The notes under the pieces: model-generated
Database searches by the model: none
Told to the model about the DNA's origin: nothing
Seen by the model: the letters and a program-made list of their open reading frames with translations, nothing else
Program-made: the position numbers and the translations under genes
Shown here: positions 1-9,208 of the stretch, in pieces
Layout of the letters: the number at the start of each line of letters is the position of its first letter
How positions within the stretch are numbered: the stretch's first letter is position 1
Assembly: GCA_020633655.1 (NCBI GenBank)
Contig: JACKDF010000003.1
Coordinates: 1-64,000, forward strand
Reading direction: 5' to 3'
Length of the DNA: 64,000 nt
From: Deferribacteres bacterium
GTDB lineage: Bacteria; Zhuqueibacterota; Zhuqueibacteria; Zhuqueibacterales; Geothermadaptataceae

Positions 1-2819
1 GCTATATCAAGATAAAAATTCATTGTATAGCGTTGGTAAGTAACCTGTTTTCTCACACGCAAATCAAAGTTTTGTCTGGCTTTCCATTGCAAATCGGGAA
101 GTTCCAAAACATCACCAATGGCATTCCAGTTTCGATAAGCATCGATGGTTTCGTATTTACCGGCTCTCCAGCGATAAAGCAAATCGGTTCTGATGCTGCC
201 GAAAGGTTTGGTTCCGGCAACTTCCGGCCCGAAGTCTTTTGGGCTTGAAACGGTAAGATTAACATTGGCCAGAGGGCGAGCGAGGGGTCTTTGTAAGTTT
301 GGATCTTGAAGTCCTTCCTGTGCCTGACGCAGTGGGTCTTCATAATAGGTCTGACGACCAACGTAACCTGATGTTTCTACAAGATAATTATAGTTTGCCC
401 AACCGGTAATCCAACTTCCAAAGCGTTTTTCGAGTCTGAATTCAATACCGCGAATGTCCTGATAATTGTCATTGGTTCTCGACCAATAGTTAACACCGCC
501 ATCGTAACCTACCCAATTTCTATTGGCTAATTGATCCGTTATATCTTTGTAGTACCCGGATATATGCAGAAGGTACATATCAGAAATACTGTATTCAACG
601 CCGAGCTCGTAAGCAACGGTGCGTGGCAAATCTAAGGAAGGATTACCAACATCACTTAACCCTTGTGCCCTTCTCATGATGAGAAACATTTCATCATAAG
701 TTGGTATGGAGTAGAAATGGCCGTAGTTAAAATACAGTTTCGCGACATCCGCAATAGGATGCGAGATACCAAGACGTGGGCTTAATTTAAAGTGATTTTT
801 TGCTGGTTCTGAAGGAACTAAGTCTTCAAAATCATCTAGAAATTTTTTACGAAAATATTGTGAATATCTGTCAACCGTATAAGCATTTGCATTCGGGAAA
901 CTCATATCAGCACGTGCACCAAAATTTGCAATCATGCCTTCAAATTCAAGTTTATCCTGAATATATGCGCTCGCACGGTAGGGATCACGATTCCATTTGA
1001 TCACCCAGTTGTTCCCAGCATCACCGATTTGATTATGTTCGTAGTGTACATCGAGATTGTCATAATTGAACTCAAATCCCATTTTGACCTGGTTCCATTT
1101 GTTGATTTGACTAGTTAAATCAAATCTGGCATTAATTGTGTTAACCTTGGAATAGTCCCGTACACTGCCTTCACCTGTGCTTGACATGGCATCGGCAAAC
1201 AAGGCTTCGATACCCGTTTGGTATCCCAAAGGTGTTTCATCCACACCAACTGGACCGAACATCTCAAGAATTGTGGCATCGCGGAATCTGTTACTGCTAG
1301 TATCTGAACTATCCGGTCCTATACACGAATTTTCAACACGAGTCCACGAGAATCTGAAATTGTAGAAAGTATTTTGTGATAGTACGTGATCAACAGATAT
1401 ACCACCCATAGAACGGAAAATATCAAATCTGTTCAACGCGGCTGGATAGTAAAGAGCAGCATTCTGACCAAGCACATAGTCATTACCTGTAGCAATTGGT
1501 GAATAAAGAATATCCATGCCACTAACCATGTATGCATCGAGCCCTGAAGCACGCGGAGCAGATTGAACAGTATTTATCTTGGAATAAATACCTTCTGCAG
1601 AAACTTTAAGCGCGGATGTTAATCTGCTCGTTAATTTTAAGGATGTATTTTGTTCCTGATAATAATCTCGGTTTGTTGGAAGTGCAAAAGCCTGTTTGTC
1701 TGTACGATGCGAAGCAAAGAACGTCATATTGCCCAAAGATTTGCCTACGAAAGGCACGGGGCCGCCTAAGCTTGCTTCGACATTGATATCTGGTTTGTCG
1801 TCATAAGCGCCTTTTCTTAACGAACCATCCATATCAACCTGATGTTGCCAAATAAAAATTTGCTGTGCTTGTTCCGGTGTCAAACCATCGGTACGGCCTT
1901 CAACAAATTGATTCCAACCTTGGAAAGATGGATAACGGGTTTGCATTTCTTCATCCCAGGTACCATTTGCTGTTCCTACAAACGCAACATCGGGATCCAG
2001 GTAAGGACGTAGAAAATAGTTGTTGGGATCATAAATGGATTCGCCAAAATGTTTAAGGTGGCCAGGGGCACCTCTGAACTCAAATGACCCATTATACTGG
2101 TTTGGATCACCATCTTGCGTGACGATATTTATGAGACCAGAACGAACATTCCCGTATTCTGCATTAAAACCACCTTTGATAATATTGACTTCTTTAACAG
2201 AGCTTAAATTAACCATCATCAAAGGTCGACCGCCACGGTTGTCTACCATAGTCAAACCGTCTACCATTAAAGAGTTCTGACCTCGACCGCCACCGCGGAT
2301 TTGTATTTCGGCACGCTCATCATAGGATCTCTCTGATGGTTCGTACACAATCCCCATTTGCATATCAACAATACTTTGAAGGCTTGTTGCTGAGGGAACT
2401 TCTTTGACGTCTTCGGCATCGATACTAACCTGACTAGCAGACATATCCATTGCAATTACATCTCTTTCTGCAACAGCGACAATTTCCTCCCCTGCGATAA
2501 CTGCAGGACTTAAAGCAAAATCTGCTGTAAATGTGCGGTCCACTGAAACATTTACGTTCGTTTGGCTGGTGGTCGAATATCCAATCATCGAAACTTGCAC
2601 AGTATAAGTGCCAGGGGGGATATTAATAATAAAGTAATCTCCCTCCGGATCTGCTGCTGCTCCCATATTCGTACCCTGAAGAATAACATTTGCACCTGCC
2701 AGCGGTTCTCCCGTTTTGGCATCTGTCACTTTTCCGGCAATTTTACCTGTTATTCCTGCAAAGACAAGGGGCGTCATGCCGAATATTAGAAAAATAGCCA
2801 CCAAGAGTTTTTTGTTCAT
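1..2819 (-). CDS. TonB-dependent outer-membrane receptor with carboxypeptidase-like N-terminal domain (partial)
   Basis: The frame is open from an ATG at 2819 to the window edge, giving about 939 residues with no stop, so the C-terminal barrel end lies outside. A signal peptide (about residues 1-22, ending VFA) precedes a carboxypeptidase-regulatory-like beta-sandwich (about 25-110; GKVTDAKTGEPLAGANV, then PPGTYTVQVSMIGY). A plug domain follows (about 150-240; IQIRGGGRGQNSLMVDG, then GGFNAEYGNVRSGLINIVT), then long barrel sequence. The start is fixed by a strong GAGGAGGA Shine-Dalgarno. This is the FCB-type receptor that imports large substrates across the outer membrane using TonB energy. 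The ligand is not readable. The LacI-type regulator just upstream on the same strand suggests a carbohydrate, and the pectin-degrading genes at 18-22 kb are a possible source. Confidence 0.93.
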   Translation of the reverse strand, partial: MNKKLLVAIFLIFGMTPLVFAGITGKIAGKVTDAKTGEPLAGANVILQGTNMGAAADPEGDYFIINIPPGTYTVQVSMIGYSTTSQTNVNVSVDRTFTADFALSPAVIAGEEIVAVAERDVIAMDMSASQVSIDAEDVKEVPSATSLQSIVDMQMGIVYEPSERSYDERAEIQIRGGGRGQNSLMVDGLTMVDNRGGRPLMMVNLSSVKEVNIIKGGFNAEYGNVRSGLINIVTQDGDPNQYNGSFEFRGAPGHLKHFGESIYDPNNYFLRPYLDPDVAFVGTANGTWDEEMQTRYPSFQGWNQFVEGRTDGLTPEQAQQIFIWQHQVDMDGSLRKGAYDDKPDINVEASLGGPVPFVGKSLGNMTFFASHRTDKQAFALPTNRDYYQEQNTSLKLTSRLTSALKVSAEGIYSKINTVQSAPRASGLDAYMVSGMDILYSPIATGNDYVLGQNAALYYPAALNRFDIFRSMGGISVDHVLSQNTFYNFRFSWTRVENSCIGPDSSDTSSNRFRDATILEMFGPVGVDETPLGYQTGIEALFADAMSSTGEGSVRDYSKVNTINARFDLTSQINKWNQVKMGFEFNYDNLDVHYEHNQIGDAGNNWVIKWNRDPYRASAYIQDKLEFEGMIANFGARADMSFPNANAYTVDRYSQYFRKKFLDDFEDLVPSEPAKNHFKLSPRLGISHPIADVAKLYFNYGHFYSIPTYDEMFLIMRRAQGLSDVGNPSLDLPRTVAYELGVEYSISDMYLLHISGYYKDITDQLANRNWVGYDGGVNYWSRTNDNYQDIRGIEFRLEKRFGSWITGWANYNYLVETSGYVGRQTYYEDPLRQAQEGLQDPNLQRPLARPLANVNLTVSSPKDFGPEVAGTKPFGSIRTDLLYRWRAGKYETIDAYRNWNAIGDVLELPDLQWKARQNFDLRVRKQVTYQRYTMNFYLDI

Positions 2820-2876
2820 TTTTTCCTCCTCCTCGATAGTTTAAGAGGGTTCCACAAGACTTAGAACTTATTAGTT

Positions 2877-2960
2877 TTACGTAACTTGAGGGTTTTCTAC
2901 TACCAATGCTCTCCAATCTAATAACCCTTAAAATTAACAACCTTTCAGGTTACCTCCTTT
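2877..2960 (-). promoter_or_regulatory. Structured leader upstream of the TonB receptor
   Basis: On the minus strand, about 130 nt before the receptor ATG, there is a perfect anti-Shine-Dalgarno match (AAAGGAGGT, 2960-2952). It is followed by a small hairpin (AACCT-3 nt-AGGTT, 2951-2939) and an open frame starting with TTG at 2940 that runs past the receptor start. A palindrome with a central CG (TTACGTAA) sits at 2877-2884 and shares its TACGTA core with the lacI promoter palindrome. Whether this is a leader peptide, an operator or chance cannot be decided from sequence. Confidence 0.25.
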
Positions 2961-3049
2961 CATGTGCTTTCGTTAATTGATGCCATTTATAATGTGTAGT
3001 GATTAAAATCGTTTTTATTCGAGTTGGAAATTCAAAGATGAAATGAAAA

Positions 3050-4102
3050 TCAGATATTCGCTCTGGAAACGGATGTATAATATTCGGCATTTTCTTTCGT
3101 CACGATGTCTATTGGCATCATGATCTTGTTTTCAACGTCTTGGTTTAAGACGAGCTTTTTGTATAGCATTAGTATACCTTGATAACCTTGGGTGATGGGA
3201 GATTGACAAATCAAAAAATCGATTACTGAATTTTTTAGAAAATTTATATTTTCTTTAACTAAATCGTACCCAATTATTTTGATCTTATCATCGTCTTTTT
3301 TTGCACCAATATGAGAGGCAACAGGGTAGGTGAGCGCATTTGTCATGAAAATGCCGCGAAGGTTTTCATTGTCACATATTTGTGACATTAAGCGATGGAA
3401 ATTATCCAAATTTTCCGTTTCTTGCCATTCATAGATATTGATGTTAAAATAAGAGCCGTTATCGGAAATAAAATCCCGAAATCCTTCCACACGTTGATCA
3501 ATATTATAACTTTCAGGTAGTACCCGGATTATTACGAGATCTCCAGTTCCATGCACCATCATCTTCATTAATTTGCCAGCAAGAACACCACTCTTATAGG
3601 CATCTTGCCCTATAAATGTAAGACGCTTTGACTCTGGGAGATCAGAATCAAAAAAAATATATGGGATGTTTTCCGGTATTTGGCAGATTAGATCTTTAGC
3701 AGGATTTACAAAAATTGGAGCTATTAGCATACCATCCAGATTGTCTTCTAACGCCACACTGAATTTATCATAAAATGAGGGTTCTGAATATCTGTCGAAG
3801 TGGTAAAATTTTATATCAATATGGCTTGTTTCAAGTTCTTTTCCGGCTTTGCGCATACCGATAGCGTGTTGTTCCCAGTAACTGGCATCCTGATGAAATT
3901 CCGGGATTAGTACACCAAATTTATACTTTTTACCGAGTTTTAGTTGACGCGCATGAATGTTGGGTTTGTAATTTAATTCTTTTATGGCTTGTTCAACTTT
4001 TTTTAGTGTTTCATTTGCTACAGTACCACGTTTATGAATAACGCGATCTACCGTACCAATGGAAACATTTGCCAGTTTTGCTATGTCTTTTATAGTGGCC
4101 AC
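3050..4102 (-). CDS. LacI-family transcriptional regulator
   Basis: 350 residues, starting with GTG. The N-terminal helix-turn-helix (residues 1-60) has the LacI signature: TIKDIAKLANVSIGTVDRVI followed by a hinge ending KPNIHARQL. The rest is a periplasmic-binding-protein-like sugar sensor (Peripla_BP type, about 62-345), with GQDAYKSGVLAGKLM and RVEGFRDF typical of the ribose-binding-like subgroup. It should bind a palindromic operator as a dimer and release it, or bind it, with a sugar. It lies between the TonB receptor (same strand, downstream) and a divergent SIS-domain sugar-phosphate enzyme, so these are its likely targets. A candidate operator overlaps its own predicted transcription start, which suggests autoregulation. 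Confidence 0.93.
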   Translation of the reverse strand: MATIKDIAKLANVSIGTVDRVIHKRGTVANETLKKVEQAIKELNYKPNIHARQLKLGKKYKFGVLIPEFHQDASYWEQHAIGMRKAGKELETSHIDIKFYHFDRYSEPSFYDKFSVALEDNLDGMLIAPIFVNPAKDLICQIPENIPYIFFDSDLPESKRLTFIGQDAYKSGVLAGKLMKMMVHGTGDLVIIRVLPESYNIDQRVEGFRDFISDNGSYFNINIYEWQETENLDNFHRLMSQICDNENLRGIFMTNALTYPVASHIGAKKDDDKIKIIGYDLVKENINFLKNSVIDFLICQSPITQGYQGILMLYKKLVLNQDVENKIMMPIDIVTKENAEYYTSVSRANI

Positions 4103-4314
4103 TTTGAACTTTTTTAAGTGGGTGGAGTGTTTCGATTATTTTGTTTTATGTGATAATAAATCGTTAACTCTTAATAAAACAAAGCAAGATTGCGAAAATG
4201 AAAATGGACAGAAAACATTAAATCAGATTCATGTGATAAAAATAAAAACTACATATTTATCGTTGGTCTTATATATGCATTCTAAAGAAGGTGAGATCTC
4301 GTGGGATGCCTAGC

Positions 4315-4356
4315 GTGTACGTACACAATATACAATAGTACTATTCGTATTGTCAA
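4315..4356 (-). promoter_or_regulatory. Predicted lacI promoter with overlapping palindromic operator
   Basis: On the minus strand TTGACA (4356-4351) and TATATT (4332-4327) are 18 nt apart. Just downstream, at the expected start of transcription, is a perfect 12-bp palindrome with a central CG, GTGTACGTACAC (4315-4326). A second palindrome, AATAGTACTATT (4334-4345), fills the spacer. LacI-family operators are typically even-length palindromes with a central CG, so the first is a good candidate for autorepression. The predicted leader to the GTG at 4102 is about 215 nt. Confidence 0.5.
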
Positions 4357-4698
4357 GGAATTTATTTTTCAGTTCAAAATATTATACAATGACTTTCCAC
4401 TAAATGCTGTCGGTATATACACTAAGATTTTTTATATACACGAAAGATGAATTCTATTGGTCATGTGTGATAAACTCGACTAAATTTACAATCCAAGATT
4501 AAATTGACAGGTTGTGCATAATTAAATCTGATACCGGGATTCTGGGTTCAAGAGCATTCATATTGATTTCATGCATATATCTAATGTCGGAATCCATGGA
4601 TCATATTTGCGCTCAAATTAGGTTCTCTTTTTAATTTTGCATAAAGAGTTATACTATGCGACCAAGAGATATTTCCAAAATCATGAAAGGTTTAAAGA
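4357..4698. other. Intergenic region between the lacI promoter and the SIS gene
   Basis: This is AT-rich sequence without a credible gene. A TTGACA at 4504-4509 with a weak -10 (CTGATA, 4528-4533) could serve the SIS gene, but the match is poor. Nothing else is recognised. Confidence 0.3.
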
Positions 4699-5751
4699 AT
4701 GAATCCATTTTTAACAGAGATATTCGAACAACCCGAAGCACTACGTGATACGCTGGAATTTTATACATCCACTACTGGTATTCAACTTTTAGATGATGCA
4801 TACAAACTAAATCAGACATACAATAAAACACGCCTATTATTTACAGGTATGGGCAGCTCATATTTTGCTGCATACAATTCCGTCTGCCTTTTAAGCAATT
4901 TGGGGATTAGCTCCTGCTTGGTGAATGCGAGTGAGCTTTTACATTACAATCGATCGCTTTTAAATAATGATGTACTTCCTGTTTTCGTCTCCCAATCCGG
5001 GGAGAGTTATGAAATTGCTGAGCTATTGAAATGTATTCCGAGAAACAGAGCATGTATCGGTGTGACAAACGAAACAGCAAGTGCATTGGGAAAGCGAGCC
5101 CGTGTAACGCTTTTAACGAAGGCAGGCAGGGAAGAAATGACCTCAACAAAAACGTTTGTCTCCACAATCCTTGTCATGCTCATATTTGCCTGGAGAATGG
5201 CAGGGAAGTGGGAAGAAGACAAAATGCAACGAGCCCTTCAGGTGATTTACATGTTTGAGGCATTACTTGATTCGGCAGGACAATTGTTGGATTCTATTAT
5301 GAGTTTTTTAGGAGATTTTGATTTTATCGAGCTCATTGGTCGTGGCCCTGCTTTTCCAGCGGCCCAACAAAGTGCTCTTATGTTCAAGGAAGCAACTCGA
5401 ACAGCGGCGGAAGGGATTTTAGGAGGCGAATTCCGCCATGGACCCATGGAAATGGTTGCAGAAGGCTTTGTTTCTGTAATCTTTGCGGCGAAAGGAAAGA
5501 CCTTCGGCCAGAGTTTAACGATGGCAATGGACATCGCTAAGTTCGGCGGAAAAGTCTTGATAATTACGGACTCCGCCGACGCAATTCAATATTCTAATCT
5601 TTATGTGCTCCGTATTCCGAATGCAGATGAAAATTATTTTTCAATTCTGAGCATTCTGCCGCTCCAATTAATCGTGAATCAACATGCCTTGAACAAGGGT
5701 GTTGAGCCAGGTCAATTTATAAACGGCGCTAAAGTTACGATGATCGAATAG
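4699..5751 (+). CDS. SIS-domain sugar-phosphate isomerase/deaminase (GlmS/AgaS-like)
   Basis: 350 residues, the size of the isomerase half of GlmS without the glutaminase domain. Two SIS domains are visible. The first (about 40-170) has FTGMGSSYFAAYN and the phosphate-binding SQSGESYE. The second (about 200-340) has ELIGRGPAFPAAQQSALMFKE-type sequence and then GEFRHGPMEM, a conserved stretch in GlmS-like proteins. Such stand-alone proteins isomerise or deaminate amino-sugar phosphates or related keto-sugar phosphates. Divergence from the LacI-type regulator suggests induction with the same sugar. The exact substrate cannot be assigned. Confidence 0.85.
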   Translation: MNPFLTEIFEQPEALRDTLEFYTSTTGIQLLDDAYKLNQTYNKTRLLFTGMGSSYFAAYNSVCLLSNLGISSCLVNASELLHYNRSLLNNDVLPVFVSQSGESYEIAELLKCIPRNRACIGVTNETASALGKRARVTLLTKAGREEMTSTKTFVSTILVMLIFAWRMAGKWEEDKMQRALQVIYMFEALLDSAGQLLDSIMSFLGDFDFIELIGRGPAFPAAQQSALMFKEATRTAAEGILGGEFRHGPMEMVAEGFVSVIFAAKGKTFGQSLTMAMDIAKFGGKVLIITDSADAIQYSNLYVLRIPNADENYFSILSILPLQLIVNQHALNKGVEPGQFINGAKVTMIE

Positions 5752-5760
5752 AAGGAATTG

Positions 5761-5925
5761 ATGAATCGAAAGACATCCAACCTGCAAAAAAATGTTCAAT
5801 TGAAAATTGAGTACAATATGTGGCGACGCATCCATAAATCAGTACATTTAATATACAGAGACATCACGAAATTCATCTTCGCAGCAACTCTGCTCTACAT
5901 GAAAATTTCATCTCAAAATCCATGA
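5761..5925 (+). CDS. Possible small basic protein, 54 residues
   Basis: An ATG lies nine bases after the SIS stop codon, preceded by AGAAGGAATTG, a usable Shine-Dalgarno at the right distance. It encodes 54 residues, basic at the N-terminus with a short hydrophobic stretch (FIFAATLLYM). No family is recognised. The coupling and ribosome-binding site are the only support, so it may be spurious. Confidence 0.25.
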   Translation: MNRKTSNLQKNVQLKIEYNMWRRIHKSVHLIYRDITKFIFAATLLYMKISSQNP

Positions 5926-5934
5926 GAAAACAGC

Positions 5935-6543
5935 TTACTCCAAACTTTCAATTTTTACACGCACTAAACCACGAAAATCACCAAGTTTATACCCGGTAGC
6001 TTTGTCTTCAGGATAATTCTCAGCAATTGTCGCTCTAAGTGATGATTCTGTTGTAGCTGGATCTCCATGGCATGCAAGACAAACGCTTTGAATTTTCAGG
6101 GGTTTGAAATAGTTGTACGAAACGTCATCACCCAATTTAATTTTTTGAATATAATACAAGGGTAACTCCTGGCCATTTTCTGCGAATTCATTGAAATGGT
6201 CCAATGCTATTTTTTCAAATGAATCAGGAGCATTTTGAGGATTTCTGAATTTGTATGTGGTCCTCTTAATTTCCACAGGTACTATTGCGTTTGCAGAAAT
6301 GCGGCTGGCAATGGCTTGAGCTTCGGTCTTACAAACTTTGATTGCGTCAACTGGTCCATCCTTCTGGATGCTGTTTTTTAGTGTTGCCCCGAGAGTATCC
6401 AATAATGTTTGCGCTAATTCGTCACCCATTTGTTTTACTTTTTGTGATTCAAATTCATTTGGCTGCGAAACTTCAACCTTATTGACACATCCACTTGCTG
6501 CAACAGCAAATATAATTAATAAAAGTGCGATCTGGCTTTTCAA
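5935..6543 (-). CDS. DUF3365/Tll0287-like haem-binding lipoprotein
   Basis: 202 residues. The start is a TTG at 6543, chosen because an AAGGAGG sequence lies just upstream and the resulting N-terminus is a perfect lipoprotein signal (AVAASGC lipobox, Cys19). The mature part matches the Tll0287-like fold. A single c-type haem motif CLACH is near residue 157, after PLYYIQKIKLGD and before a C-terminal YKLGDFRGLVRVKI. This family is a periplasmic, membrane-tethered monohaem redox or sensor domain. It stands alone here rather than fused to a kinase. Its partner is unknown. Confidence 0.82.
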   Translation of the reverse strand: MKSQIALLLIIFAVAASGCVNKVEVSQPNEFESQKVKQMGDELAQTLLDTLGATLKNSIQKDGPVDAIKVCKTEAQAIASRISANAIVPVEIKRTTYKFRNPQNAPDSFEKIALDHFNEFAENGQELPLYYIQKIKLGDDVSYNYFKPLKIQSVCLACHGDPATTESSLRATIAENYPEDKATGYKLGDFRGLVRVKIESLE

Positions 6544-6885
6544 GGTGCCTCCTTAAATGTTAATTTGGATAGATTATAATTACAACTGAATTTACTGAAA
6601 ATTAAACTGCCGATCAATCCTTTAAACCCCGAAGCGCTTTGACTCTAAAATATTTCCGCATTGACAAATCTATAGAAAATAGTTATCTTTTTTAAATTTA
6701 TGACAATGAATATAAACGGTCGATTCTGTTTGTTTTAACAGATATCCTTTCAGAGCATTTTATGAAATCCTGTATCTCTTTGCAGAATTAAAAAATTCGC
6801 ATCCTAATTTTTTGTTTTCGCTAAAAATAGTATAAATACAAATATAATCATGATCTGTTAAGCCAGTATTATTTTAATACGAAAC
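6544..6885 (+). promoter_or_regulatory. Intergenic region with a predicted promoter for the barrel gene
   Basis: TTGACA at 6661-6666 and TATCTT at 6684-6689 are separated by 17 nt, a good sigma70-type match directed towards the barrel gene starting at 6886. This would give a leader of about 190 nt. No other gene or repeat is seen in this stretch. Confidence 0.4.
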
Positions 6886-8397
6886 ATGCAAATTTTATCC
6901 AATAATTGTAAATTTTGGCGCAACTACTTTCGACTTATCGGCATTGTAGTCATCCTCCAAACTACAGCATACTCTCAAGGCACACTTGAGATGTTCCAGG
7001 GGGGCATCATCGGAGCCGATTTACGTATTGGTGGTAGTGGCCTGAGTGGGTTTAGTGGTACATTCGACGGAATTGGAGGTAGCATAAGTCAACTGACTCC
7101 CGGTGGAGAAAGTGTGCGATGGAATCCAGTCGGTCTTGCATATATTAAAAAGAGCCTGTTGTACAGTGAATGGGTACCACCCATTAGTTTGGATCTTAAT
7201 CCAGTGCTCGATGTGGAAAAGCGTGCAAATGATAAACTGCACCAAAATATTTCTGATATCAATGATGGCAGTGATGTCGAACAAAGTATAGAAGATTTCG
7301 TCATTAAGCCATCTTTGGGGATGGATGGGGGACAAGGGAATTATGCAGCGATCGCCAAAACACGTTATTTTGTAATCGGGGGTGCAGTGCATAGTCCATC
7401 ACGCGTCTTGGCGGACATCGGTGTCAGCGGCACTAAATTTCGTGCGGCAACAAATTCAAATGGTGGTACAACTATTCGATTACTGGGGATTTTGAGCGGC
7501 ACAATGTCTTCTGAAATTAAAATTTCAGGATATTCACTCGCTTTAGCAAAACTTTTTCCTTACCACATCGGGGTCGGTGTCGGCCTGGATGATTATTCAG
7601 CCACTCTCTCAACTATTGGTGTATTTCAACCTGAAGCTCAAGTTTCTTCAGGTTCACAGGAATTCATTTTCAATAATCCAGAACCCACACATTATGATAA
7701 ACTCAATGCAAACACCGATGGCTTTTTTAAAGGAAGTGGTACGCGATTACGGTTCGGCCTCGGTTATCATTTTAAAAACTGGCTGGCTGTTGATTTAGCT
7801 TATTTTTCGCCTTATTCCATTGAAATGGATGGCACTATGTTTCTTGATTACAATCAAATTCTGGCGTTCAACACCAGTGGTGACAACTTTTTTGATGCGG
7901 CCCAGCTTTTGGAAGATGATTATACCGGCACACACAAACGCACGACAACAATACATAACTTAAAATTTAAATTCACTGGAAGAACGAGTATAGCTGTTGC
8001 AGGAAAATGGGGTCAGGGTCGTGCCAGTATAATTTATGAGTCTTATAATAGTCTGAATGCGTTGGTTTACAAATATGACAGTATCGGGAGTGATGCCTCA
8101 GATTCTACATTTACACCCATTTCCGGGAAGCGGGAAATAGGCTTGAAACCCTCGCATGCATTTTATGCATCGGCAGGCGCAAATTGGATGCAGATCCGAC
8201 TTGGTGCCGTCCGTGCCGATTGGATAAACCGACACGATCATGGATCTGATGACAGCAGTGAAAGCTTGTGGCTGCCAGTGTTCGGATTGTCTGGTGGATT
8301 TATTGCTCCACATTACAAGCAATTTCAAATTGATTATGCATTTACTGTCGGTATTACGTCATTTTTGCGTTTTGGCTTATCCTATCAGCTCCAATGA
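6886..8397 (+). CDS. Outer-membrane beta-barrel protein (FadL/PorV-like architecture)
   Basis: 503 residues. A hydrophobic signal ends TTAYS and the mature protein would start with Gln. After that come alternating, aromatic-capped strands and glycine-rich turns (GGIIGADLRIGGSGLSG near the start, SVRWNPVGLAY at about 75-85), ending in a strand with a late aromatic (FLRFGLSYQLQ). The SVRWNPVGLAY motif resembles the NPAGL motif of OmpP1/FadL and PorV-type barrels. It is probably a transport or assembly barrel in the outer membrane. No specific substrate can be assigned. The Shine-Dalgarno is weak. Confidence 0.6.
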   Translation: MQILSNNCKFWRNYFRLIGIVVILQTTAYSQGTLEMFQGGIIGADLRIGGSGLSGFSGTFDGIGGSISQLTPGGESVRWNPVGLAYIKKSLLYSEWVPPISLDLNPVLDVEKRANDKLHQNISDINDGSDVEQSIEDFVIKPSLGMDGGQGNYAAIAKTRYFVIGGAVHSPSRVLADIGVSGTKFRAATNSNGGTTIRLLGILSGTMSSEIKISGYSLALAKLFPYHIGVGVGLDDYSATLSTIGVFQPEAQVSSGSQEFIFNNPEPTHYDKLNANTDGFFKGSGTRLRFGLGYHFKNWLAVDLAYFSPYSIEMDGTMFLDYNQILAFNTSGDNFFDAAQLLEDDYTGTHKRTTTIHNLKFKFTGRTSIAVAGKWGQGRASIIYESYNSLNALVYKYDSIGSDASDSTFTPISGKREIGLKPSHAFYASAGANWMQIRLGAVRADWINRHDHGSDDSSESLWLPVFGLSGGFIAPHYKQFQIDYAFTVGITSFLRFGLSYQLQ

Positions 8398-8485
8398 AAT
8401 GCCGTTAGAAGGTTATAACGATTTATCAACTATTTTGAGTAGTTCTAAACAAACAATTTCAAAAGATTGAACACTTGAGGAAAAT

Positions 8486-9148
8486 ATGTTTATTGGACAT
8501 TTCGCTCTCGGCTTTGCAGCTAAAAAATGGATTGATGATGTATCACTTGGCTGGTGTTTCATTGCTTCTCAATTTATTGATTTACTATGGCCAGTCCTAT
8601 TGCTGCTTGGAATCGAAAGTGTTGCAATAGATCCCGGAAACACCAAGGTAACGCCGCTCAATTTTGAACATTATCCTGTATCCCACAGCTTGTTTGGCGT
8701 CCTCATTTGGGCTTCTTTGTTTGCACTTCTTTTTTATATCTGGAAAAGGAATTGGCGTTATTCAGTTTTGTTAGGGGGATTAGTTATGAGCCATTGGTTT
8801 CTCGACTTTCTCACGCACCGCCCGGATTTGCCTTTGCTGCCCAGCTTGGATTTAAAGGTTGGTCTGGGCTTGTGGAATTCATTTGCAGGTACAGTAGCAG
8901 TCGAGGGCTCTTTGTTTATTGCTGGAGTCTATTTGTATCACAAAGCAACCCGGGCTATGAATAAAACAGGGAGTTACGCACTTTGGGGGTTAATTGTATT
9001 TCTCGTATGCATTTATATAATGAACCTGTTCGGTTCGCCACCACCATCCGCAGAACCAATAGCTTACGTTACACTTTCCATGTGGATACTGGTGGCATGG
9101 GGTTTTTGGATTGACCGAAACCGGGAATTTCTTAGAGCACACGCCTAA
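8486..9148 (+). CDS. YdjM/DUF457-like multi-pass membrane protein (putative metal-dependent hydrolase family)
   Basis: 220 residues with about six membrane segments and a GAGGAAAA ribosome-binding site. An early GHFALGFAAKK and an internal HYPVSHSLFG and SHWFLDFLTHRPDLPL carry the His/Asp pattern of the membrane-bound LexA-regulated YdjM/DUF457 group, annotated as metal-dependent hydrolases from these conserved residues. Biochemical function of the family is not established. The gene stands between two envelope genes in the same direction. Confidence 0.6.
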   Translation: MFIGHFALGFAAKKWIDDVSLGWCFIASQFIDLLWPVLLLLGIESVAIDPGNTKVTPLNFEHYPVSHSLFGVLIWASLFALLFYIWKRNWRYSVLLGGLVMSHWFLDFLTHRPDLPLLPSLDLKVGLGLWNSFAGTVAVEGSLFIAGVYLYHKATRAMNKTGSYALWGLIVFLVCIYIMNLFGSPPPSAEPIAYVTLSMWILVAWGFWIDRNREFLRAHA

Positions 9149-9208
9149 AAATCAAACGAAGCGTTATTTAAAAAAACTGCGCAATTCGTACAGCGAATAT
9201 GGTAAACG

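Noticed and set aside
4059..4313. 84-codon plus-strand frame overlapping the lacI start
   Set aside because: It is antisense to lacI at its beginning and has low-complexity composition without a ribosome-binding site.
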